Counted from the first letter of the stretch, positions 1 through 9,006 are shown. The stretch: DNA of 64,000 bases from Neorhizobium galegae bv. orientalis str. HAMBI 540 (GCF_000731315.1 NZ_HG938354.1:682001-746000); one strand, 5' to 3'. Made by a program: numbers and translations. Notes: a model not told the origin generated them from the letters alone.

Positions 1-1068
1 TACGACGGACAGGTTCTCGAACTGCCCGATATCCGGCTCGTCTGGTGGGCCGGCGGCAATCCCTTCCACCATCATCAGGATCTCAACCGGTTGGCCGAGG
101 CTTTCCGGCGCCCCGAGACCGTGATCGTCACCGAGAACATGTGGACTGCCACCGCCAAGATGGCGGACATCGTGCTTCCGTCGGCGTTTCCCTTCGAGCG
201 CGACGATGTCGCGGCGGCGTCGCGCGAGAACTGGCTGGTCTACAGCCGCCGTGTGATGGATCCGCCGGCCGGTGTCTTGACCGATCACGAAGCCTATTGC
301 CTGATCGCCGAAGAACTCGGTTGCCGCCAGCAGTTCGACGAGGGGCTGACGACCGACGACTGGCTTGCCCGGATCTACGAAGGTTATCGGGAGCGTTATC
401 CGGAACTGCCGGATTTCCAGGCGTTTCGCGTCCGGGGTTATGCCGCGCTCGACGAAGGCGAGCTTGCGCCGTCGCCCGCGAACCATTTTCGCGATTTCGT
501 AAGAGACCCGAATGCGGCCCCGCTGAAAACAGCGAGCGGGAGGATCGAAATCGGGTCGAGCGCTGTCCGCGGCTTCGGTTATTCCGACATCGCCGGCCAT
601 CCCGTCTGGCTGGCGCCGGAGGAGTGGCTTGGCGCACCGCTTTCGGCGAAACATCCGTTCCATCTCCTGTCTCCGCAACCCGCCCACCGCCTGCATGGCC
701 AGCTCGAATACGGTCCCGCGAGCCAGGCGGCCAAGCTTGACGGCTACGAGCGGTTCACGCTGAGCGAGATCGACGCCAGGCGTCTTACCCTGAAACAGGA
801 CGACCTTTGCGAGCTTTACAACGACCGCGGCCGAACGATCGCGGCGCTGACGATCGACGGTGGCCTGATGCCCGGCGTCGCCGTGCTTGCGACCGGCGGC
901 TGGTTCCGCCCCGATGCGCAGGGCGTCGACCATGGCGGCAACCCGAATACGCTGACAGCGATTACACCCGCCTCGCATCTGTCGCAGGCGACCGCCCCCA
1001 ATTCATGCCTGATCTCGATCCGTCCATGGCCCGGATCCGCAGGTGGAACCTATGATGGGAATGAGTGA
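1..1068 (+). CDS. Molybdopterin-dependent oxidoreductase, C-terminal part (BisC/TorZ-like), partial
   Basis: The frame is open from the first base, so the 5' end lies outside the window; about 355 residues are visible. The motif WWAGGNPFHHHQDLNRL near the start and the later HPFHLLSPQPAHRLHGQL stretch are typical of the cofactor-binding and C-terminal domains of the DMSO reductase family, closest in style to biotin-sulfoxide or TMAO reductases. Such enzymes use a bis-MGD molybdenum centre to reduce S- or N-oxides or to oxidise small organics. The substrate cannot be read from this fragment. The stop codon lies inside the start region of the next gene (overlap of about 17 bases), so it is translationally linked to the CMD/AhpD pair. 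The family call is firm; the exact reaction is not. Confidence 0.85.
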   Translation, partial: YDGQVLELPDIRLVWWAGGNPFHHHQDLNRLAEAFRRPETVIVTENMWTATAKMADIVLPSAFPFERDDVAAASRENWLVYSRRVMDPPAGVLTDHEAYCLIAEELGCRQQFDEGLTTDDWLARIYEGYRERYPELPDFQAFRVRGYAALDEGELAPSPANHFRDFVRDPNAAPLKTASGRIEIGSSAVRGFGYSDIAGHPVWLAPEEWLGAPLSAKHPFHLLSPQPAHRLHGQLEYGPASQAAKLDGYERFTLSEIDARRLTLKQDDLCELYNDRGRTIAALTIDGGLMPGVAVLATGGWFRPDAQGVDHGGNPNTLTAITPASHLSQATAPNSCLISIRPWPGSAGGTYDGNE

Positions 1069-1561
1069 CTTGGACCAGATCGACATCCTATCCGGCTTGA
1101 AACCGGGCTCCGAGCTCTACGCGATCCGCCGCGAACGACCGGAATTCGTGGAGGGCACCGAGCTCTGCCGCGAAACGGTGCTCAGTCCAAATCATGGCTT
1201 TGGCCTCAGCCATGCACTGCGCGCCGCGCTCGCCTCCCGCATGGCCCGCTCCATCGGACGCGAGGACCTGGCAGCGGTCTACGATCTGATGCTGGACGAA
1301 GCCGGCAGCGATGCGGACCTGGCCTCGATCGCCTCGGGTGCTGAAACCGCGGCGGCCGCCGATGCCTTTACCAGTGCCATTATCCGCCACGCCGACCTCG
1401 TCACCCGGACGCCGCGCAACAGCAGCAGGGCGGATATCGAGCGCCTCGAAAAGGCGGGCTTCACCAATCCGCAGATCATCGCGCTGTCCGAGCTGATTGC
1501 CTTCGTCAACTACGAGGCACGCGTCCTTGCCGGCCTCAGCCTGCTGGAGGAGGTCGAATGA
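1052..1561 (+). CDS. CMD-domain protein, Avi_7170-like family
   Basis: A protein of about 169 residues resembling the carboxymuconolactone decarboxylase (CMD)-domain family named after A. vitis Avi_7170. The all-helical C-terminal half carries the family-like stretch TRTPRNSSRADIERLEKAG, followed by ALSELIAFVNYEARV. No CxxC redox pair is visible, unlike its partner downstream. I chose the ATG at 1052 because AGGTGG at 1041-1046 sits about six bases upstream; ATGs at 1055 and 1061 and a GTG at 1043 are alternatives. It overlaps the upstream oxidoreductase and the downstream AhpD-like gene by ATGA, so the three are probably made together. The biochemical role of this family is not established; the recurrent pairing with Avi_7169-type proteins is from memory of the families. 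Confidence 0.75.
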   Translation: MMGMSDLDQIDILSGLKPGSELYAIRRERPEFVEGTELCRETVLSPNHGFGLSHALRAALASRMARSIGREDLAAVYDLMLDEAGSDADLASIASGAETAAAADAFTSAIIRHADLVTRTPRNSSRADIERLEKAGFTNPQIIALSELIAFVNYEARVLAGLSLLEEVE

Positions 1562-2136
1562 GCACGGCGCGTTTCAAGGTCAAGGCGCTCTCCTGGTCGC
1601 CCTATATCGAGCCGGTCGACGTTGCCACGGCGAGCGAAGAACAGCTGGCTGCGATGCAGGTGACCCCGTCCAATACCAGGGTTTCCCCCTATGTGCGCAC
1701 GCTCGCGCATGATCCGGAATCCTACGTGGCCCGCACGAAACTGTTCAACGCCATCATGTATGCCAAGGGCGGCCTCGACCGGGCCGAGCGCGAACTCGGC
1801 GCGCTCGTCGCCTCCGCCGTCAATCGCTGCGTCTACTGCGCCTCGGTCCATGCCCGCCGTTATGTCGAACTGTCGGGCCGCGAGGATATCGTCGAGGAGA
1901 TCTATGTGCGAGGCCTCGAAGGTCCGTTCGATGCCAAGACCCAGGCGATCGTCGATTTCTGCAAGGCGCTGTCCGAGACGCCATCGCAGGCCACCAAGGA
2001 GCAGGTACAGGCCCTTCGCGATCATGGCATGTCGAAGGCCGAGATCGTCGACCTCATCCACTCCGCCGCCATTTTCGGCTGGGCGAACCGGCTGATGCAC
2101 ACGCTTGGTCATTCCGTACCTGTCGAAGCCAAATGA
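1558..2136 (+). CDS. Alkylhydroperoxidase-domain protein, Avi_7169-like family
   Basis: A 192-residue AhpD-fold protein. The motif CVYCASVH at about residue 90 is the CxxCxxxH redox/proton-relay centre of AhpD-type peroxidases. The flanking helices (GGLDRAERELGALVASAVNR before it, a helical C-terminus ending GHSVPVEAK) fit a CMD trimer subunit. The start overlaps the upstream CMD gene by ATGA, indicating translational coupling. The family is known for disulfide-based peroxide reduction, but for this pair the physiological substrate is unknown. The position between a molybdoenzyme and a peptide-binding protein suggests protection from, or processing of, an oxidised product. The family is secure and the role is inferred. 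Confidence 0.85.
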   Translation: MSTARFKVKALSWSPYIEPVDVATASEEQLAAMQVTPSNTRVSPYVRTLAHDPESYVARTKLFNAIMYAKGGLDRAERELGALVASAVNRCVYCASVHARRYVELSGREDIVEEIYVRGLEGPFDAKTQAIVDFCKALSETPSQATKEQVQALRDHGMSKAEIVDLIHSAAIFGWANRLMHTLGHSVPVEAK

Positions 2137-2156
2137 ACGGAAGGGAGGAAAACAGC

Positions 2157-2267
2157 ATGACCGCCAACTCCCCGGACAAGCCAATCGTCGCTCCCAACAG
2201 GCGAACGATCGAAACGTTCTGCGATCCTTGCAAATTCGATCCGCTTATACTCAAGGACGTAAAATAG
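2157..2267 (+). CDS. Short reading frame (36 residues) with a strong ribosome-binding site
   Basis: The frame begins at an ATG preceded by AAGGGAGG with good spacing (about seven bases), directly after the AhpD-like stop, and ends at TAG 2265-2267. The peptide is polar and contains a CDPC pair at residues 22-25 (after ETF) and ends LILKDVK. It has no hydrophobic segment and resembles no family I know. It could be a genuine small protein of the CMD/AhpD module, a leader peptide for the binding-protein gene 73 bases further on, or a remnant. The ribosome-binding site is stronger than that of the next gene, which is why I list it. Confidence 0.4.
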   Translation: MTANSPDKPIVAPNRRTIETFCDPCKFDPLILKDVK

Positions 2268-2340
2268 AGGAAAAGCGTCTCTTGAGAACGCAGTGTAAAC
2301 CCATGAAAAACCAACGGGAATTAATCAGAAGGGAATGGAC

Positions 2341-3846
2341 GTGACCAGAAAATCAATCGCCGCGGCAATCGCCGCACTTTCGCTCGGCGCCACGATATCG
2401 ACATCGGCTCTTGCACAGGACAAGACGCTGACCATCGCGATCACCAACACGATCAACACGTTCGATCCGCATATGACGGCATCCGTCGGTACCGACCTCA
2501 GCCTGCTCAGCCACATCTATCCGTCGCTGGTTCTGCGCAGCCCCGACATGAAGATTGCTCCGGCTCTTGCAACCGAATGGACGAGCGTCGACGATCTGAC
2601 CTGGCGCATCAAGCTGCGGTCGGACGCCACATTCAACGATGGCGAGAAGATCGATGCCGAAGTGGTCAAATGGAATTTTGACCGTGTGCGCGACCCGGCC
2701 GTCAATGCCCGCATCAAGGCGTGGTTCACGCTGATCTCCGACGTCAAGGTCATCAGCCCGACCGAAATCGAGATCAAGACGAGCTCGCCCTATCCGGCGA
2801 TGATCGGCCAGCTGTCCATGTTCTTCCTGCTGCCGCCGAAATGGGCCGCCAATCATAAGCCGGCTACCGAGACCGCGTCGGGCGGCGCCTATGTCATCTC
2901 CTCCGTCAAGCCCGGCGAGAGCATCACGCTCGACGCCAATCCGCAATACTGGGGTGCGAAGCCGGATTTCAGCAAGGTCGTTGTCCGCATCATTCCGGAT
3001 GCCGCCAGCCGTGTCGCCGCGCTGCTTGCGGGCGAGGTCGATTTCATCAACTCGATCCCGACCACGGAAATTACCCGGATCAAGACGAGCGGCAGCGCCC
3101 AGGCCGGCGCGGTGCCGAGCACCCGCACCGCGTTCATCAAGTTCAACACGCTGAAGCCGCCGCTCGACAACAAACTGCTTCGCCAGGCGCTGAACTACGC
3201 CGTCGACAAGGAAGGCATCGTCAAGGCGATCTTCAACGACCAGGCCGAGATCGCCAAGTGCCAGGTGACATCGAAGAGCTATTTCGGCTTCAACGCCGAT
3301 CTGAAGCCCTACGCCTATGATCCGGAAAAGGCGGCCGAACTTTTGAAGAAGGCAGGCGGTGCGCCGGCCGAGCCGATCGAAATCGAAGTGCCGACCGGCA
3401 TCTATCTGAACGGCGAGGAAGTCGTCCAGGCGGTCGCCAGCCAGCTGGAAGAGATCGGCGTCAAGACCAAGATCGTCGAGATGCAGTTCAGCGCCTATAT
3501 GGACAAGTATCTGAAGACCAAGGACCTCGGTCGCATGAGCCTGCTCAGCCAGGCCTGGCCGACGATCGATGCCGATGGTCTTCTGACCCTGTTCGCGCCA
3601 GGCAACATGTATGCCTATTGGGAGAATGCCGATTTCGGAAAAGCCTTGGCGGACGGCCGCTCGACCATGGATGTGGCGAAGCGCCAGGCGGCCTACAAGA
3701 AGGCGACCGAGGTGATGTGCGACGAGGCGCCGGCGCTCTTCCTCTATACCCAGCCCGCCACCTACGGCCTGTCCAAGCGTATCACCTGGGCCGCTCGGGG
3801 CGACGACTGGGTCCGCGCTTTCGACATGAAGCCTGCGGCCAACTGA
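2341..3846 (+). CDS. ABC transporter substrate-binding protein, family 5 (peptide/nickel type)
   Basis: About 501 residues with an N-terminal signal peptide ending near TSALAQD, so it is periplasmic. The core shows family-5 landmarks: INTFDPHM near the N-terminus, PALATEWTSVDDLTWRIKLR, the DATFNDGEKIDAEVVKWNFD lid motif and LLRQALNYAVDKE in the second lobe. I prefer GTG 2341 because AGAAGGGA (2328-2334) gives six-base spacing; the in-frame ATG at 2335 touches the Shine-Dalgarno. No permease or ATPase follows, so it either feeds a transporter elsewhere (one is encoded at 8017-12855) or is an orphan. The ligand is probably an oligopeptide or peptide-like compound. The downstream hydrolase fits peptide or amide use. 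Confidence 0.9.
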   Translation: MTRKSIAAAIAALSLGATISTSALAQDKTLTIAITNTINTFDPHMTASVGTDLSLLSHIYPSLVLRSPDMKIAPALATEWTSVDDLTWRIKLRSDATFNDGEKIDAEVVKWNFDRVRDPAVNARIKAWFTLISDVKVISPTEIEIKTSSPYPAMIGQLSMFFLLPPKWAANHKPATETASGGAYVISSVKPGESITLDANPQYWGAKPDFSKVVVRIIPDAASRVAALLAGEVDFINSIPTTEITRIKTSGSAQAGAVPSTRTAFIKFNTLKPPLDNKLLRQALNYAVDKEGIVKAIFNDQAEIAKCQVTSKSYFGFNADLKPYAYDPEKAAELLKKAGGAPAEPIEIEVPTGIYLNGEEVVQAVASQLEEIGVKTKIVEMQFSAYMDKYLKTKDLGRMSLLSQAWPTIDADGLLTLFAPGNMYAYWENADFGKALADGRSTMDVAKRQAAYKKATEVMCDEAPALFLYTQPATYGLSKRITWAARGDDWVRAFDMKPAAN

Positions 3847-3867
3847 GGCCCAGGACGCCAAATGTCG

Positions 3868-3895
3868 CCATCCCGCTTCACACGAGGCGGGATGG
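3868..3895 (+). terminator. Hairpin after the binding-protein gene
   Basis: CCATCCCGC at 3868-3876 is the exact inverse of GCGGGATGG at 3887-3895 with a ten-base loop, 22 bases after the binding-protein stop. No T-run follows, so it is either a weak terminator or an RNA-stabilising stem between the binding protein and the hydrolase gene. Confidence 0.55.
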
Positions 3896-4000
3896 TCTCC
3901 CGTTGGCCCATGACAGTTGTCGGATCCAGCACCAGCCGGACGATGGCGATCCGACAGAAGCACCTACTCAGACGCCATATCAGCAGGATAGGATAGTCCC

Positions 4001-4843
4001 ATGCCGACAGTGACACTCAACAACGCCACCTTTGTCTACGACGACATCGGCAATCCCGACGCCGAGCCTATCATTGCGCTGCATGGCGGGCGCGGCATCG
4101 GCGACCGCCACGGGGAGTTCAACGCCTACAAGGTCCTGTCGGACAAATACCGTGTCATCGCCTATGATCAGCGCGGTTGCGGGGAGACGAGCCTGACGCC
4201 TCCCTACACGTTCGAGCAGTTGGCCGATGACGTCGAAGCCTTTCGCATGAACGTGTGCGGCGGCCGCAAGATCATTCTCGAGGGCGGCTCGTTCGGCGGC
4301 ATGATCGCGCTCACCTATGCCGTGAAATACGGCCAGAACCTGTCGCGGCTGATCCTGCGTGGGACCGCCGCGAGCTATCACCACGAAGACGATGCCATGG
4401 TGGTGTTCAAGCAGCGCATTCACAAGGCAACCAGCGCCTCCCTCGACATGCTCGACAAGATGTTCTCCGACCGGGTCAAGGACGATACCGAGCTGCGCCT
4501 GATCTGGCTGGCGCTGCAGCCGCTCTATTACGAGAAATTCGATCCGGATGCGGCGCTGGAACGCACCCGCACCATGCATTTGCATGCCGAAACCCATAAC
4601 GCGCTGTTCAAGGAACGACTTTACGACCTGCGCGACAAGCTGAAGGATATTCCGGTTCCGACGCTGGTTGTCTGTGGTGCCGAAGACTGGATCTGCCCGC
4701 CGAACCATTCGCGGCTGATCGCCGAAAGCATCCCCAAGGGCGAACTTCTCGAAGTGCCGAACGCAAACCACGCGGTCCATGCCGAAGCGCATGAGGTCGT
4801 GATCGCCGCGGTCCGCGAGTTTTTGGCGCGCACGTCGAACTGA
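4001..4843 (+). CDS. Alpha/beta hydrolase, proline-iminopeptidase-like
   Basis: A 280-residue serine hydrolase of the alpha/beta fold. Seen in order are the oxyanion segment LHGGRG (about residue 28), the YDQRGCGET motif shared with prolyl iminopeptidases, the nucleophile elbow GGSFGG (about residue 98), a cap region, the acid in CGAEDWICPP, and the catalytic histidine in NANHAVH near the end. There is no signal peptide, so it is cytoplasmic. AGGATAGGA just upstream supports the ATG at 4001. It lies 154 bases behind the binding-protein gene across a hairpin, in the same orientation. Cleavage of N-terminal residues or an amide/ester bond in an imported compound is the likely role; the exact substrate is open. 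Confidence 0.85.
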   Translation: MPTVTLNNATFVYDDIGNPDAEPIIALHGGRGIGDRHGEFNAYKVLSDKYRVIAYDQRGCGETSLTPPYTFEQLADDVEAFRMNVCGGRKIILEGGSFGGMIALTYAVKYGQNLSRLILRGTAASYHHEDDAMVVFKQRIHKATSASLDMLDKMFSDRVKDDTELRLIWLALQPLYYEKFDPDAALERTRTMHLHAETHNALFKERLYDLRDKLKDIPVPTLVVCGAEDWICPPNHSRLIAESIPKGELLEVPNANHAVHAEAHEVVIAAVREFLARTSN

Positions 4844-5087
4844 GACCTGCGGCACGTAACCAGCTATCTGATTGGCATTGGGATCCGCTATCGTTGGGAA
4901 CGGCAACAGCCGCTTGCCTGCGGGCTGGGGAAGAACCTTTGCGCGGAATCGGCATATTGGAATCGGTTATACCGGTTAGCAGCTATATTGCATGCTGCGG
5001 GCTCGGAAACTGACCTCCGCCACTGGTAAGGTCGGTGGCAGCACCGTCATCGCGCGATAGCTGTTCAACTCTTCCAATGCGTGTTTA

Positions 5088-6272
5088 TCAGATCCGTCTA
5101 AGCCAATGTTGTGCCAACGTATTCGGCGTGTGCATGTTGTTATAGAGATAGTTCCAAAACTCATCTTTTTCTTCAACACGTATCTGGGACCAGACCGAGT
5201 GAACCGCCATCTCTCCGCACCAATATGCGTAGACAAAAGGAGCGCGCAGATCATGACGAAGGAAGGCGAGTCGCGATCGGGTAACATCAGGAGATTGCAG
5301 GGAAGCAGCAGCGATATTCGGCACGACTTCATCAAAGGATTGCCCCTCGCCAAGCAGTTGCCAGGCGGCGCGACACCTGAGCGCGGAACGAAGGCGCTGC
5401 AGAAGGTGGCCGAGATGATCCTCCGGCGTTTCGATCCAATCGAGGAATTGCATGCCATTGTCGGCGATGCCTTCGAAAATCGCCGAACTTGCCGAACTCG
5501 TGACCACCTGAGCGGCATCAAGCGGCATCAGGCCTTCCGCCACGCGTCTCTCGCGCAGTTTCAGGTGAACGAGATGGCCCGGAAAAGCCTCGTGTACTGC
5601 CAGGTGCTTAAGTCCAAAAGCAGTGTAAGGAAAGTCGACATTGAGCAGCAGCCGTCTGCCGGGGAAATCGCAATAGGCCGAGTAAGGCACGTCCCGCTGG
5701 GCGATAGGTTTGATCCATTCGTCATTCACCCAATCGGCCCTTAACGCGGTTGCCAGCATGCCGCAGCGCGTTCGTGCCTGACGCTGAAAATCCGCAAGCA
5801 CGTCGAGCACCTTGTCCGATGGTATCCGGGCGTGCTGCTCCCAGCGCGCAAAATCCTCAAAAAGGCTGCCGTCGCGAAAGCCGAGTTCGTCCAACACCTC
5901 ACGAATTCCTCTGTGATATCCCATGATTATCTCTTCGGGTATATCGCGGGCGTCGATACGGATCTGCCGCTCCAGCCTTTCACCAAAACTGATGGAATCG
6001 CCCCTGAAGGTGGCAATCAGGGCGAGCAGCGAGTCGGACATCTCGTCGAGCCAATCCCCGCGCAGCGCGGTTTCGGCTTGCCCGAGACGATCGCGAAAGG
6101 ACAGAAGCGCGGCTTCCGCTTCGTCGTAGCTGTCAAATCGCTGCGGCGATATCTCGGCGACAGCGACGGGTATGAGCCCTTCGGCGTCCAGAATGCCGGC
6201 ATTGCGATTGCGGCTGCGATAGAGCAGGTCAAGACCCGCCGTTATCGCCGCCAATTCTCCTCCCAGCTTCAT
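5088..6272 (-). CDS. DUF885-family metallohydrolase (HEAFPGH type)
   Basis: 394 residues with the signature HEAFPGH (HLAVHEAFPGHLVHLKL, about residue 230) that defines DUF885 proteins. A downstream FEGIADNGMQFL segment should supply the third metal ligand (E). The fold resembles zinc metallopeptidases. Family members are usually longer (often above 500 residues, secreted); this one lacks a signal peptide and much of the N-terminal region, so it is a short cytoplasmic version. GGAGGT seven bases before the ATG supports the start. It is the last gene of the leftward peptide-transport operon, four bases after the amidohydrolase gene. Peptidase or amidase activity on the imported compound is inferred. 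Confidence 0.75.
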   Translation of the reverse strand: MKLGGELAAITAGLDLLYRSRNRNAGILDAEGLIPVAVAEISPQRFDSYDEAEAALLSFRDRLGQAETALRGDWLDEMSDSLLALIATFRGDSISFGERLERQIRIDARDIPEEIIMGYHRGIREVLDELGFRDGSLFEDFARWEQHARIPSDKVLDVLADFQRQARTRCGMLATALRADWVNDEWIKPIAQRDVPYSAYCDFPGRRLLLNVDFPYTAFGLKHLAVHEAFPGHLVHLKLRERRVAEGLMPLDAAQVVTSSASSAIFEGIADNGMQFLDWIETPEDHLGHLLQRLRSALRCRAAWQLLGEGQSFDEVVPNIAAASLQSPDVTRSRLAFLRHDLRAPFVYAYWCGEMAVHSVWSQIRVEEKDEFWNYLYNNMHTPNTLAQHWLRRI

Positions 6273-6276
6273 CCAC

Positions 6277-7506
6277 TTACCTCCGGTTCTTTACGAAATG
6301 ACCGCCGCGAATGATGATTGGCATACGGGCGCCTTGATCGGTGAGCAACGACATGTCGTCGAGCGGATTGCCGTCGATCACGATCAGGTCGGCGAAGGCG
6401 CCGGGGGCGATACAGCCGATCTTGCCCTCCATCCGGAGCAGCTTTGCCGCGACGTGGGTTGCCGAGGCGATCACCTCATGGGCGGGCAGGACGCGGGAGC
6501 GGATCACGAATTCCTCGGACTGGTGCCGGTGCATTTCGCCCAGAAGGTCGGTGCCATAGGCCATTGGCAGCCCGGCCTCGCGCATGATCGTCAACGATTC
6601 CATGCCGGCGAGCCGTACCGAATCCACCTTGGCGACGGAGGCAGGCGGCAGGCCGAGTGCCGGGCCCTCGACGCCGAGCTTCTCGTAGGTGACGAGCGTC
6701 GGCACCGAGATGCAGCCGTTTTCGACAGCGAATTTCGCGGTATCTGATGTGATCAGGTTGCAGTGTTCCAGCGAATGGATCCCGCATTCGATCGCCCGGC
6801 GGATCGCCTTGTCGGTATAGAGATGCGCCGCGACATAGGTGCCGGCGTTCTCCGCCTCCTCGACGGCGGCGATCAGCTCTTCCCGCGAGAAGCCGAGGAA
6901 GTGGATCGGGTCGGTCGGCGAAGCTATGCCGCCGTTAGCCATGACCTTGATGAAATGTGCAGCTGATTTCAATTCTTCGCGGGCGGCCTTGCGGACTTCC
7001 GGCACCCCGTCGCAGATGCGCCCGAGATTGCCGAGCGCATGGCCGGTCTTCGGCGTCGGCGTGTCATCATAGGGGCCGCGATAGTCCGTATGGCCGCCGG
7101 ATTGCGACAGCGCCTTGCCGCAGATATTGAGCCGCGGTGTCGGCCAGGGCGCTTCCTGCGTGGCGGCCAGCAGTCCGGAGGTCGCGCCGCCGAGGTCGCG
7201 CACGGTGGTGAAGCCGCGCATCAGCATGTCGCCCATGATCTTGAAGGCGCGCACGGTGACGATCGGATCCGGAAGTTTCGCGTTCTGGCCGAGGTTCGCC
7301 ATGCCGGCGATGACATGCACATGGGCGTCAATCAGGCCCGGCATCAGCACCTTGCCGGCAAGGTTGATCCGCTGCGCGCCGGCACTGTTGATGGAGGGCG
7401 AGACCTCTCGGATCATATCGCCCTCAACGAAAACCGACATCGGCTCGCTCGGCTCCGGGCTCGTTCCATCGGCGATACGGGCGTTTTCGAAAAGAATGGT
7501 GGTCAC
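6277..7506 (-). CDS. Metal-dependent amidohydrolase (prolidase-like subgroup)
   Basis: 409 residues of the amidohydrolase superfamily. The metal site is complete: HVHV after the LMPGLIDA strand, a candidate carbamylated lysine in FIKVMANGG, histidines in AAHLYTD and SLEHCN, and the acid in YGTDLLGEMH. The C-terminal PGAFADLIVIDGNPL is the usual return to the small beta domain. The arrangement resembles the subgroup annotated as Xaa-Pro dipeptidases of the amidohydrolase type. The start is a GTG at 7506 with AGGA nine bases upstream. It sits between the GAF gene and the DUF885 gene in one operon. It probably hydrolyses an amide bond in a dipeptide or cyclic amide delivered by the transporter. 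Confidence 0.85.
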   Translation of the reverse strand: MTTILFENARIADGTSPEPSEPMSVFVEGDMIREVSPSINSAGAQRINLAGKVLMPGLIDAHVHVIAGMANLGQNAKLPDPIVTVRAFKIMGDMLMRGFTTVRDLGGATSGLLAATQEAPWPTPRLNICGKALSQSGGHTDYRGPYDDTPTPKTGHALGNLGRICDGVPEVRKAAREELKSAAHFIKVMANGGIASPTDPIHFLGFSREELIAAVEEAENAGTYVAAHLYTDKAIRRAIECGIHSLEHCNLITSDTAKFAVENGCISVPTLVTYEKLGVEGPALGLPPASVAKVDSVRLAGMESLTIMREAGLPMAYGTDLLGEMHRHQSEEFVIRSRVLPAHEVIASATHVAAKLLRMEGKIGCIAPGAFADLIVIDGNPLDDMSLLTDQGARMPIIIRGGHFVKNRR

Positions 7507-7521
7507 GGGATTTTATCCTGT

Positions 7522-8004
7522 TCAAGCTTTTGAAGTGCCAGCGCGGCGGGCTTCGAGAAAGGCGGGGATCAGCAGCGGTGCGAATTGTCTGGCGATCTCC
7601 ACATGCTTTTCCTCGTAGAAGAATTCCTCGTGCAGCAGGTTGATCGTGCCGATCGTCTCGCCGTTGTAGACGACCGGAATATTGATCGCCGAGTTGAGGC
7701 CGAGGCTCGCGATCAGCTCGTGATCGAAGAAAGCCCACCTGACCGCCTCCCGGTCGCGTCCGAGAAAGGGCTGCTGTCGGCGCAGCACCAGCTCGCCCCA
7801 GGGTGTCATGCCCATCGGCTTGCGGCCGAAGACGGGATAGACGTCCGGCATGTTCGAATAGACGCGCGCCACCTCGTCACCGTCCGTGTAGAGCAGCGTC
7901 AACAGGCGGTGGCCAACGTGCCTGGCGAGAGCGGCGTCCAGCGCATCGTAGAAGAAGTTTGGCTGGCCAGATTCGGCCAGAAGCCCGATCAGGTCCTCGA
8001 TCAT
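7522..8004 (-). CDS. GAF-domain protein
   Basis: A single-domain protein of 160 residues. The central part (TLLYTDGDEVARVYSN, then SAINIPVVYNGETIGTINLLHEE) matches a GAF fold, with the characteristic IPV/G-TIGTINLLH strand pair. It has no HTH, kinase or cyclase domain. GAGGAG precedes the ATG. It lies 12 bases after the ATPase gene of the peptide transporter, within the operon. GAF domains bind small ligands, so a sensor or small-molecule-binding accessory is possible, but its output partner is not apparent here. The domain is sure and the role unknown. Confidence 0.8.
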   Translation of the reverse strand: MIEDLIGLLAESGQPNFFYDALDAALARHVGHRLLTLLYTDGDEVARVYSNMPDVYPVFGRKPMGMTPWGELVLRRQQPFLGRDREAVRWAFFDHELIASLGLNSAINIPVVYNGETIGTINLLHEEFFYEEKHVEIARQFAPLLIPAFLEARRAGTSKA

Positions 8005-8016
8005 CGTGAAACTCCT

Positions 8017-9006
8017 CTATCGGTGATGGCAGGCAACGGACTGGCCGTCGGCCTTCCGTTCGAGCTGCGGTTCGGCTTGCCGGCAGATATCGGTCGCGAG
8101 GGGGCAACGGGTGTGGAAGGCGCAGCCCAAGGGTTTTCGCGTGGCGCTCGGAATGTCGTCGCTGACGGCGCTGAACTTGTGACGCTTGCGCGGATCATGT
8201 GCCGGCGCCGAGCGCAGCAGCAGTTCCGAATAGGGATGAAGGGGTTTCGTGAAGATCACCTCTTTCGACCCGGTCTCGACGATCTTGCCGAGATACATGA
8301 CGGCGACCCGATGCGAGACGTGTTCGACCACGCCGAGATCATGCGAAATGAACAGGTAGGAAAGGCCGAGTTCCTTCTGCAGGTCGGCGAGCAGGTTGAG
8401 GATCTGCGCCTGTACGGACACGTCAAGTGCGGAGACCGGCTCGTCACAGACGATGATATCGGGCTTGAGGGCCAGCGCCCGGGCAATGCCGATCCTCTGG
8501 CGCTGGCCGCCGGAGAACTGGTGCGGGAAATTGTCGGCCTGGTCGGGCCTCAAACCCACCAGCGACATGAGCTTGGCGACCTCGGCCCGCCGTTGCTCGA
8601 TCGTGCCGATGCCATGGATATCGAGGGGCGCGCGGATGATGTCGCGCACCCGCTGGCGCGGGTTGAGCGAGGAGAAAGGGTCCTGGAAGATGATCTGCAT
8701 GCGGCGGCGGTAGGATCGCGGGATGCTCCGCATTTGCGTGACGTCCTCGGCTCCCTGCATGGCGATGTGTCCGTCCGTGGCCTTCACGAGGCCCATGAGG
8801 GCGAGCCCGGTGGTCGACTTGCCGCAGCCGCTTTCGCCGACAAGGCCGAGCGTCTCGCCCGAACCGATCGAGAAGGAAACGCCGTCGACGGCCTTCACCT
8901 CGCCGACCTGCCGCTGGAAGACGCCAGAGCGGATGGCAAAATGCACCTTGAGGTTCTCAACGGAGAGGAGAGGGGCTGCAGTATCGTATGCCAGGATATC
9001 AGACAT
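8017..9006 (-). CDS. Oligopeptide-type ABC transporter ATP-binding protein (OppF/DppF-like)
   Basis: About 329 residues. Walker A is GESGCGKST, the ABC signature FSGGQRQRIGIARALA, and Walker B IIVCDEPVSALD. The C-terminal oligopeptide-transporter domain contains the cysteine cluster typical of Opp/Dpp ATPases (LGCAFHTRCPLATDICRQ), which in related proteins holds an Fe-S cluster. The start at 9006 (MSDILAYD) overlaps the upstream OppD-like gene by eight bases; an upstream in-frame extension is out-of-context sequence within that gene. It forms the second ATPase of the importer with the 8999-10003 protein and energises the permeases at 11024-12855. Confidence 0.93.
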   Translation of the reverse strand: MSDILAYDTAAPLLSVENLKVHFAIRSGVFQRQVGEVKAVDGVSFSIGSGETLGLVGESGCGKSTTGLALMGLVKATDGHIAMQGAEDVTQMRSIPRSYRRRMQIIFQDPFSSLNPRQRVRDIIRAPLDIHGIGTIEQRRAEVAKLMSLVGLRPDQADNFPHQFSGGQRQRIGIARALALKPDIIVCDEPVSALDVSVQAQILNLLADLQKELGLSYLFISHDLGVVEHVSHRVAVMYLGKIVETGSKEVIFTKPLHPYSELLLRSAPAHDPRKRHKFSAVSDDIPSATRKPLGCAFHTRCPLATDICRQAEPQLERKADGQSVACHHR

